A stretch of DNA of 64,000 bases from Myxococcales bacterium (lineage in GTDB: Bacteria > Myxococcota_A > UBA796 > GCA-2862545). The DNA lies in contig JAHQVJ010000160.1 of assembly GCA_019634415.1 (NCBI GenBank), positions 1-64,000 of the forward strand, written 5' to 3'. The notes beneath the pieces were generated by a model. It saw only the letters and a program-made list of their open reading frames with translations. It did no database searches and was not told the DNA's origin. This document shows, piece by piece, positions 32,539 through 39,822 of the stretch. How positions within the stretch are numbered: the stretch's first letter is position 1; the number at the start of each line of letters is the position of its first letter. Made by a program: the position numbers and the translations under genes.

Positions 32539-34275
32539 ATGCCATCCGCATCCCTCGTGCTGGCGCTGACGGGCCCCGCCTGGGCCCAGTCGGCGCCACC
32601 GCCCTCCGAAGCGCCCCCCGCCACGCTGCAGCCACCTGGTGCCCGCACCGGCCCCGCCGGCAAGGAGCTGCTCGTCACCTTCGGCGCGCTGTACGGCGGC
32701 TACGCCGGGGGCGAGACGGGGTACCTCATCGGGGAGGCCCTCGAGGACGACGAGCAGGACCACACCGGCGAAGGCATCGTGCCGGGCGCGCTCGGTGGGA
32801 GCGCCATCGGGCTCGGCACGGCCTACCTGCTCAGCCTGTCGAACGACAGCTCCATCGAGGCTCAGACCCTGCTCTACACCGCGAGCACCCACGGCATCTT
32901 CTACGGCGCACAGCTCGGTCAGATGCTGATCCCCCCGGGTGATCCGGGCCGCACCGAGCGAATCCACGCCGCGGGGCTGGCGGGGTCGATGCTCGGCGTG
33001 GGGGGCGCCATCGCCTTCGGAGACGCCGCTCGCAGCTCCGGAGATCAGGCGCGCTACACCTTGGCGTCCGGGGTGGGGTGGCTGACGGCCACGGGCATCA
33101 ACGACCTCGCGAGCGTGGGTGCTCGCCGCAACGACACCGACGACGACGGCCTGCCGAACTACCGCTTCGATCCGCGCCCGCGCGCCGCGGTGAACATCGG
33201 CACCGCCGCCGTGTTCGGAGGCCTCGGCATGCTGGCGAACCGCGGCAAGGCGCGCCCGGGCATCGCCTCCACCTCGCTGTCCATCGGACATGGGGCCTGG
33301 ATCGGAGGCTGGTCGCCGCTGCTGTTCACCGACGACCCCTCGGCCTCGGAGATCACGGGCGGACTGCGCCTCGGTGCGGGCATCGGCTACGGCAGCTCCT
33401 TGCTGATGGCGGCCCTCGGCGAGCCCAGCGCCCGCTCCGCCGGACTGCAGGTCGCAGGCTGGGCGGCGGGCTCCGCGCTGGGGGCGGGGCTTCCCCTGTC
33501 GCTGGAGGGAGAGGGCCCGGCAGCGACGGTGGTGGGCCCCATGCTCGCAGCCGGGATCGGCGGGCAGGTGCTGGGGGCGGTGGTGGCCCCTGCCTACGAC
33601 CTCGAGCCCAACGACGCCGTCCTGTTGGGCACCCTGGGCGCGTGGACGTCGTATCAGGCCATCGGCTGGGGCCTGTACGGCGCGGCCACCCAAGACTCCC
33701 CGCGGCGTCCCTTCGGCTACGCCCTGACCACCTCGGGAGCGGGATCCCTGCTCACCCTCGGGCTCACGCCCTTCCTCGACGTCTCGCCGTCGGGCTCCCT
33801 GATGCTGCTGTCGGGCGGCGGCTGGGGCACGTGGTACGGCGGCTGGGGCGCGCAGCTCCTCGACGCCGATACCGACGAGGTGTGGCTGACCACGCTGGCC
33901 TCGGGCAACGGGGCGCTGGTGGCCACGGGGCTCGTCCAGGCGGCGGGCTGGCAGCCGTCCTGGGCCGACGTCGCCGCCATCGACGGCCTCGGGCTCGTGG
34001 GGGCGGCCGCCGGCGGACTCGTGGGCGTGGTGTTCCTCTACGACGAGGACAACCTCGATCCGCTGATCTACACCACCCTCGGCGGCAGCACCGCGGGGCT
34101 GGTGGCGGGCGTGGTGATGTCGGCCACCAACGACGACAGCGCCAAGCCGCCGAAGATCAGCCTGCGCTCCAGGAACAGCCGCTGGAGACCCACGCTGTCG
34201 GCCTCCCCCGTGGCGGGCCGCGACGGCTCCACCGGCGCGATGGTGCGGCTGCAGCTGCACGAGGAGGCCCGATGA
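32539..34275 (+). CDS. Glycine/alanine-rich exported membrane protein, unknown function
   Basis: A 578-residue exported protein I do not recognise. It has a signal peptide (MPSASLVLALTGPAWA, cleavage before QSAPP) and a Pro-rich linker. About 500 residues of repeated hydrophobic Gly/Ala-rich segments with many G-x-x-x-G spacings follow (for example GGYAGGETGYLIGEAL, GAGIGYGSSLLMAALGE, GLVGAAAGGLVGVVFLYDEDN). The pattern suggests glycine-zipper helices or a beta-barrel-like integral protein of the envelope. Acidic calcium-site-like segments (NDTDDDGLPNYRFD, DADTDEVW) interrupt it. The ATG at 32539 has AAAGGAGA upstream. It overlaps the next lipoprotein gene by ATGA, so the two are co-expressed and may act together at the surface. 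Confidence 0.72.
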   Translation: MPSASLVLALTGPAWAQSAPPPSEAPPATLQPPGARTGPAGKELLVTFGALYGGYAGGETGYLIGEALEDDEQDHTGEGIVPGALGGSAIGLGTAYLLSLSNDSSIEAQTLLYTASTHGIFYGAQLGQMLIPPGDPGRTERIHAAGLAGSMLGVGGAIAFGDAARSSGDQARYTLASGVGWLTATGINDLASVGARRNDTDDDGLPNYRFDPRPRAAVNIGTAAVFGGLGMLANRGKARPGIASTSLSIGHGAWIGGWSPLLFTDDPSASEITGGLRLGAGIGYGSSLLMAALGEPSARSAGLQVAGWAAGSALGAGLPLSLEGEGPAATVVGPMLAAGIGGQVLGAVVAPAYDLEPNDAVLLGTLGAWTSYQAIGWGLYGAATQDSPRRPFGYALTTSGAGSLLTLGLTPFLDVSPSGSLMLLSGGGWGTWYGGWGAQLLDADTDEVWLTTLASGNGALVATGLVQAAGWQPSWADVAAIDGLGLVGAAAGGLVGVVFLYDEDNLDPLIYTTLGGSTAGLVAGVVMSATNDDSAKPPKISLRSRNSRWRPTLSASPVAGRDGSTGAMVRLQLHEEAR

Positions 34276-34907
34276 TCACGTCCACGAAGACGTCCACCGC
34301 CGTGGGCGCGATGGTGCTCGCGCTGCTGGCCAGCGGATGCGAGCGCCAGTTCTGCGGCAAGCTGCTCGTGGGTGGCGGACAGCTGGAGCTCACCTTGCGC
34401 CAGGGCGACGACGATCCACTGCTGTCCTGGACGGTGCCCGGTGTGTCCGAGCTACCCCCGCGCTCCTCCCTCGAGGGCGCCATGCTCGATCTGCCCCCCG
34501 ATCCCACGGACTGGACGTTCCTGTACACCAGGGCAGAAGCCACCGACGAGGGCCATCCGTGCGACTTCGCGAAGCTGGTCGGCGACGTGTTCCTGGAGTT
34601 CCGTCGCAACGCCGACGGAGAGGTCGTCGACTCCTACGTGGAGGCCTTCTTCGATCGCGGCAACGGTGGGCAAGGGATGAACGCGTTCCAGGACCGCGAC
34701 TCCACCTTCACCCTCGTCAGCGAGGTGCAGGGGAGCGTGTCGGCACCGGTGTTCATCAACACCTACGACGGCTGCCCCACCCTCGACGGCATCGGCGGTG
34801 TCCACCGCGGCACACTGGAGCTGTCGTGGCACTTCGACCCCGAGGTGCAGCACGAGGAGGTGGCGCTGATCACGGGCCGCTGCAACCGAGCTCGCGAGGC
34901 CTATTGA
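34272..34907 (+). CDS. Hypothetical lipoprotein
   Basis: A 211-residue lipoprotein with no recognised domain. The signal peptide ends in LLASGC with Cys23. The mature part is beta-rich and acidic, with four more cysteines (CG at about 28, HPCDF, DGCPT, GRCN) that could form two disulfides. The ATG at 34272 overlaps the stop of the preceding Gly-rich membrane protein (ATGA), so the two form a pair. It stops two bases before the convergent regulator gene. No function can be given. Confidence 0.75.
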   Translation: MITSTKTSTAVGAMVLALLASGCERQFCGKLLVGGGQLELTLRQGDDDPLLSWTVPGVSELPPRSSLEGAMLDLPPDPTDWTFLYTRAEATDEGHPCDFAKLVGDVFLEFRRNADGEVVDSYVEAFFDRGNGGQGMNAFQDRDSTFTLVSEVQGSVSAPVFINTYDGCPTLDGIGGVHRGTLELSWHFDPEVQHEEVALITGRCNRAREAY

Positions 34908-34908
34908 G

Positions 34909-37755
34909 CTACCGCGTCTGGTCGGACCCTGCGACGTCCAGCGCCACCTGGGCCTTGTCCATGGTGCGCACCGACGGCGACGTCGCGGCGAACCCGAGTC
35001 GATCCGCGATGGCGCGGGCCTCTGCCAGCTCCCGGCGGGCCTCGTCGTGCCGTCCCATGTCTGCGAACAGCCAGGCACGGCGTGCGAGCATCTCCGCCAG
35101 CGCCCGGTTGGCCTCCATGTTCGAGCGGATCAGCTCCAACCCCTCCTCGAAGCACGCCAGGGCGGCTGCATGCCGGCCGCGCTCGCGGTGATGGCACCCA
35201 AGGGATCCCAGCGCATAGCTCAGGCGCCCGAGGCGGCCGGACTCCCGTGCTGCCACCACTCCGGCCTCCAAGAGGTCGCGAGCCCGCACGGGATGGCCAC
35301 GCTGTGCCTCCACGTTGCCTTCGTTGACGAGTGCCACGGCGACGCCAGCGGCTTCCCCCACCCGAGCGAAGCGATCCGCCGCCTCGTCGTAGAGCGCCAC
35401 GGCCCGATCGAGCTGGCCCCGTCCGCGGGCCTGGACCGCCAGCGCGTTCGTGAGATGGGCCGCAGCATGGTGGTTGCCCTCTGCCAGTGCGGCTCGAAGA
35501 CCCTGCTCGAACACGTCCTTGGCCTCGTCGTTCCGACCCTGGCGCGCGTACCAGACGCCGAGCAGGTGGAGCACGTAGGGTAGGTTCCCGACCCGTCGTC
35601 GCGCCACCTGCTCGGCCTCCCGCAGGGCCTGCAGCCCCTCCTCCGCCCGACCCGTGTTCGCCAAGACGTTCCCCCAGTCGGCGAGCACCACGGCGAGGAA
35701 GGCCTCGTCCACCTCCCGTGCGGCTTGCACCGCCTCGGCGAGGTGGAGCGCCACCGTCGGGATCTTCCCGTGGGCGCCGGCCACCAGCGCCCGCGCATGC
35801 TCGACCCGAGCCACCACGCGCGGAACACGTGAGGGGGGCACCCCCTCGAGGCAGCGCTCGGCCTCCTCCACCCGACCCGCACCGAGCTCCGCCAGGGCGA
35901 CGAGCGCGCGTAGCTGGGCCTCGGCACCCGACGAGATGGGAGCCGGAAGCGACAGGACCTGTCGGGCCAGCTGCGTACCCACCGCCAGCGATCCCAGCCG
36001 CTTCAGGATCTCCTCGTAGCGCAACAGAACCGCCGCTGCGGCATCCCCACGCCCCTGGGACACAGCCCAGCGAGTCGCCGCCAACGCGTTCTGCAGCTCC
36101 AGACGGTCCGGCTCGACCGCGAGCAGGTACGCGAGCATCGCGTCACTCGCCTCCCGAAGCGCCGTCGGCACGACCTGTGCCCGCACGAACTGCTGCACCG
36201 TTCGCAGCAGTCGATACCGCTCCATCGAGATCCGCTGCACCATGCTCTGCGTCACGAGCTCGGGCAGCCCGTGGGCAGCGCTCGGCAGGACCGCTCGCAC
36301 CGCAGCAGTGGTGAAGCTGCCCTCGAATACGCTCAGATGAACGAGCAGCTCCTGCTGCTCGGGTGTGAGCAACGACCACGATCGAGCCAGGGCCGCCCCC
36401 AGGCTGTCGTGACGATCGGGCCGATCCCGATCCTCGGACCGCAGCGCCAGCGGTGCCGTCTGTAGGTTGGCCAGCACCTCGCCCAGGGGCAGCACCCCCA
36501 GCTGCGACGCCGCCAGCTCGATGACCAGCGGCAGCCCGTCGGTGGCCGCCGCCAGGCACCTCAGGGCCTCGGCTCGATCCGGCTCGTCCAGCGACAGAAG
36601 CGCCCCGCTCTCCGCAGCTCGCTCCCGCAACAGCGCCACCGCCGGGCTCGCCTGTAGCGCTGCCACCGTGGCCACCTCCGGCACGGGCAGCGGATCGAGC
36701 ACCACACGTCGCTCTCCTCGGATCCGCAGGGGCACCCGAGAGGTGGCCAGCACCGTGAGGGCACCTACGCGACGGGTCCAGGCATCCACCACGTCTGCCG
36801 CGGCAGCGACGGCATCCTCACAGTTGTCGAGCACCAGCAGCGTTCGGCCGCGGGTCCGCAGCTCGGCCTCGATCTGCGACACGGCACGCTCCCGCCGAAG
36901 CGGCAGCCCCAAGCTCGCCCCCACCCGCAGGGTCACGTCGTCGACCCCCTGGGCGTCGGTCAGATCCACCCACCAAGCCCCCCCGCCGAAGCGCTCGCCC
37001 TCGCACAGCGCCAGCTCCTGCGCGAGGCGCGACTTGCCCACGCCGCCGGGCCCCACGACCGTGATCACCCGGCTGTCGTCCAGGGCCCCGCGCACCCCGG
37101 CCAGCTGCTCGCCTCGACCCACGAAGCGGTTGCGCGAGGCCGCCACGTCGCCGACGGTGGGAGTCGGGCTCGCCTGGCCCTCGCCCAGCACCAGCTGGTA
37201 CCCCTCTCCGTAGAAGCTCAGCAGCGAGCGCGGCTCGGCGGGATCGACCTCGATCTTGCGCCGCAGCCGGTACACGGTGCTGGCCACCGCGCGGCTCCGC
37301 GTGCGGGGGTGGTAGCCCCAGACCTTGGTCAGCAGCTCCTCCTCGTGCACCACGTCACCGGGATGGGCCGCCAGGAAGGTCAGCAGCCGGACCTCGTTGG
37401 AGGTGAGCCGCAGGCGCTCCCCGCTCCGCACGGCCACCGCTTGGTCCAGCCGGACCTCGGCGCCCGACAACGACAGCGCAACCTCCGGTGGGAAGAGGAC
37501 CTGCAGCTGCGCGACCATGGCCTGGGGCTCCCCCACCTGCAGCAGCGGCATCCCGGGTGCCCCAGCGCGGATCTCCTCCACCACCGGTGCATCCAAGGCC
37601 GTGACCAGCGCGACGTCGGCCGGCCGGTCGGCGAGATGCACGGAGACGTCCGCCGCCCGCAGCCAGTCCAGGCGATACGCCTCGCGCCACAGCGCGCGCT
37701 GCAGGCCGTCCCTGTCGCCCTCGGGCACGTCCACCAGCATCACGCGCAGCGGCAC
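34909..37755 (-). CDS. Large regulator: receiver-like domain, winged helix, ATPase, TPR repeats
   Basis: A 948-residue STAND-type transcriptional regulator, a paralog of the gene at 28818-31880. Residues 1-90 fold-match a response-regulator receiver (LRVMLVDVPEGDRDGL, then VALVTALDAP and MPLLQVGEP), but the phosphate-accepting Asp at the end of strand 3 is not conserved, so it is probably not phosphorylated. One OmpR/PhoB-type winged helix follows (about 95-190, ending FYGEGYQLVL), then an ATPase with Walker A GPGGVGKS (235-242), VLDNCEDAV and VLATSRVPL, and TPR-like repeats to the end. The GTG at 37755 has GGAGG four bases upstream. It replaces the first winged helix of its paralog with a receiver-like sensor. 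Targets are unknown. Confidence 0.88.
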   Translation of the reverse strand: MPLRVMLVDVPEGDRDGLQRALWREAYRLDWLRAADVSVHLADRPADVALVTALDAPVVEEIRAGAPGMPLLQVGEPQAMVAQLQVLFPPEVALSLSGAEVRLDQAVAVRSGERLRLTSNEVRLLTFLAAHPGDVVHEEELLTKVWGYHPRTRSRAVASTVYRLRRKIEVDPAEPRSLLSFYGEGYQLVLGEGQASPTPTVGDVAASRNRFVGRGEQLAGVRGALDDSRVITVVGPGGVGKSRLAQELALCEGERFGGGAWWVDLTDAQGVDDVTLRVGASLGLPLRRERAVSQIEAELRTRGRTLLVLDNCEDAVAAAADVVDAWTRRVGALTVLATSRVPLRIRGERRVVLDPLPVPEVATVAALQASPAVALLRERAAESGALLSLDEPDRAEALRCLAAATDGLPLVIELAASQLGVLPLGEVLANLQTAPLALRSEDRDRPDRHDSLGAALARSWSLLTPEQQELLVHLSVFEGSFTTAAVRAVLPSAAHGLPELVTQSMVQRISMERYRLLRTVQQFVRAQVVPTALREASDAMLAYLLAVEPDRLELQNALAATRWAVSQGRGDAAAAVLLRYEEILKRLGSLAVGTQLARQVLSLPAPISSGAEAQLRALVALAELGAGRVEEAERCLEGVPPSRVPRVVARVEHARALVAGAHGKIPTVALHLAEAVQAAREVDEAFLAVVLADWGNVLANTGRAEEGLQALREAEQVARRRVGNLPYVLHLLGVWYARQGRNDEAKDVFEQGLRAALAEGNHHAAAHLTNALAVQARGRGQLDRAVALYDEAADRFARVGEAAGVAVALVNEGNVEAQRGHPVRARDLLEAGVVAARESGRLGRLSYALGSLGCHHRERGRHAAALACFEEGLELIRSNMEANRALAEMLARRAWLFADMGRHDEARRELAEARAIADRLGFAATSPSVRTMDKAQVALDVAGSDQTR

Positions 37756-37806
37756 CTCACCTCCGGTACCCGATCCATACTCTTCTGGAGCGCCCGCGCC
37801 TGGCCG

Positions 37807-38355
37807 CTACGCGTCCTGGCCCAGCGCCTCGGTGTCGGTGGCTGGCACCACCAGCTCCACCTCCACCACAGCCTTGATCTTCAGCGCCCCGAGCAGGGCG
37901 CGGAAGGGGGTGATCCCGAACTCGGGCTGCCGCACCTTGACCCGCGTGACCAGCTGCCCCCCCTCGGTGCGGACGGTGGCCTTCACCGGCTTGGTGCGAC
38001 CATGGAGGGACAGACGGCCCTCCACCCGGATGGAGCCGTCTCCGCTTCGCGCCAGCCGCGTGCTCTCCCAGGTGATCTCGGGGTGCTCGTCGACCTGCAG
38101 GATGTCGTCGACCACGTAGCCCTCGATGGTGGCCTTGTCGCCGTCCGACAAGGCATCGGGGGCCTCCTCGCCAGCAGCCATGGCGCACACCACCTGAAGG
38201 CTCGCCGGATCGAAGGTCCCGCGCACACCGCGCCGATCCGCCACCACCTCGAAGTCCGTCACCCGCAGCTTCACGTCGTGGCCCGCCGCAGACAGCAGGC
38301 CTTCCTTGAAGGCGTACACGTTGCACTGTGCGTTCTCGGGCGTCCACGTGGGCAC
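37807..38355 (-). CDS. YceI-like family protein
   Basis: A 182-residue protein of the YceI-like family, lipocalin-like beta-barrels that bind isoprenoid or other amphiphilic molecules. Family features are the first strand WTPENAQCNVYAFKEG, the central GVRGTFDPASLQV, ITWESTRLARSGDGSIRVEGRLSLHGRTKPV (about 94-124) and the late FGITPFRALLGALKIKAVVEVELVV. Most relatives are periplasmic, but no signal peptide is visible here, so it may be cytoplasmic. The GTG at 38355 has GGAGG five bases upstream. It lies between a regulator and a metalloprotease on the same strand; no shared role is evident. Confidence 0.82.
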   Translation of the reverse strand: MPTWTPENAQCNVYAFKEGLLSAAGHDVKLRVTDFEVVADRRGVRGTFDPASLQVVCAMAAGEEAPDALSDGDKATIEGYVVDDILQVDEHPEITWESTRLARSGDGSIRVEGRLSLHGRTKPVKATVRTEGGQLVTRVKVRQPEFGITPFRALLGALKIKAVVEVELVVPATDTEALGQDA

Positions 38356-38381
38356 GACGACCTCCGCTGTGGCCCCCTGCT

Positions 38382-39716
38382 CTATCCGCGCTGGCGCTCC
38401 AGGGCGCGGAACACGCGCTGGATGGCGCGCGCCAGCTGCCGATCCGTAGCGCCGGTGTTCATCGAGACCACCTGCACCACGTCGCTGCCACGGGCCACCC
38501 AGACCTTGCCGAACCGATCGGGCTGCCCGAACAGCCGCACCACGATGGACTCCCGGGCGCTCACGTCGCTCTCGAGCCGATCGAAGTCGCCCCCCGTCGC
38601 CTCGATGAAGGGATCGAGCGCCACCGCCTGGGCCTGCACGTCGGACCGAGCGCGCATGTTGATCACGAACGACGCCGCCGCCGAGGGGGAGTCGAAGCGC
38701 AGCAGCTGGACCTCGACGCCCTCGTGGGGATCCCCCAGGTAGGACGCGTTCCAGCCGTCCTGCAGCCCGTCTGCGCCCCGCCCGTCGCTTCCCGCACGGA
38801 TCAGCTGATCCCGCACGTCGAAGTCACCCAGGGCCGCGCCGTCCGACCGCCAGCGACGGCCCGCCAGCCGCCGGGCCTGCGACGCCAGCTGCTCCTGCAT
38901 GACCTCCGACACCCCCGTGTGCTGGCGGCCCCAGCGCTCCGGAGCCACGATCTGGGACGTGCCGATGGGCGGCTCCAGCAACACGCGCCACACCTGCTCC
39001 GTGCCGCCCAGTGCTGCGTGGAAGGCCACGAAGTCTCGCCCCAGGCCGTACAGGTACGAGTGGTAGAAGGAATCGGGATCCATCGTCCCTTGGATCGGCT
39101 CGTCGTAGCCCATGAGCTGCGCCATCACCTCCACCGCCTCGCCCAGTCCCATCCGGGCGGCCACGGCCTCGTGCACCCACACGGCGTGCCCCTCCACGGT
39201 GCAGTTGATGGCCATCACCGCGTCGCCGCCTGGGGCCTGCAGCACCTGGTGGTCCAGATCGGCGTGCTGATCCTGCAGCGCGTGGGCCAGCTCGTGGGCG
39301 ATCACCACCCGCACCATGGGTCGAAGCAAGTAGGCGGGGTTGCCACGGGCGCCCAGCGTGTAGCGGATCTCGTCCACGGAGACGTACAGCCGTCGATCGA
39401 GGAAGCCGTACTTGCCCGAGAACGCCGGAGCCTGCGCTGCCGAGCGCCGGGCCTGGTCCTCGATCTGCTCGCTCGACATGCCCTCGATGGCCGACAGCAG
39501 ATGCACCTGCTCTCGGTAGATGACGTTGGCCAGATCGTGGGCGTCGGCCAGCACCACCTCGGGAACGTCGTCGAAGTCCCGGCCGGCCACCTCCGCCACC
39601 ACCGGCGCGATCTCCTGCACCATCCCGCGCAGCTCCGCAGGGGTGATGCGCGACGAAGCCGCCGAGGCCTCGGTGATCATCGTCCACGCCATCATCGAGA
39701 TCGTGAGCATTGCCAT
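38382..39716 (-). CDS. Exported zinc metallopeptidase (HExxH)
   Basis: A 444-residue secreted metallopeptidase. The signal peptide (MAMLTISMMAWTMITEASAA) is cleaved near residue 20. The zinc motif HELAH is at 141-145 within VVIAHELAHALQDQHADL, and the likely third ligand is Glu175 in CTVEGHAVWVHE, a gluzincin-like arrangement. The rest is mostly helical and not recognised. The ATG at 39716 begins the signal peptide; the longer frame upstream lies inside the divergent protease gene region and is not a signal. It is divergent from the duplicated HtrA protease across 106 bases, so the two proteolytic enzymes may share control. The target is unknown. Confidence 0.83.
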   Translation of the reverse strand: MAMLTISMMAWTMITEASAASSRITPAELRGMVQEIAPVVAEVAGRDFDDVPEVVLADAHDLANVIYREQVHLLSAIEGMSSEQIEDQARRSAAQAPAFSGKYGFLDRRLYVSVDEIRYTLGARGNPAYLLRPMVRVVIAHELAHALQDQHADLDHQVLQAPGGDAVMAINCTVEGHAVWVHEAVAARMGLGEAVEVMAQLMGYDEPIQGTMDPDSFYHSYLYGLGRDFVAFHAALGGTEQVWRVLLEPPIGTSQIVAPERWGRQHTGVSEVMQEQLASQARRLAGRRWRSDGAALGDFDVRDQLIRAGSDGRGADGLQDGWNASYLGDPHEGVEVQLLRFDSPSAAASFVINMRARSDVQAQAVALDPFIEATGGDFDRLESDVSARESIVVRLFGQPDRFGKVWVARGSDVVQVVSMNTGATDRQLARAIQRVFRALERQRG

Positions 39717-39822
39717 CCAGATCGGGCGCACCCTCGCCACCTTGAGTGTACGCTCCCGACAACCGATCGACCCGAACAGTTCCGGATCGGGGCCGGATTC
39801 GGTATGCCGCTGGAGGCGATGC

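Noticed and set aside
31881-32678. An N-terminal extension of the large regulator
   Set aside because: Composition is shadow-like (Gly/Arg-rich), it crosses the neighbouring membrane-protein gene, and an extended -10 sits seven bases before the GTG at 31880.
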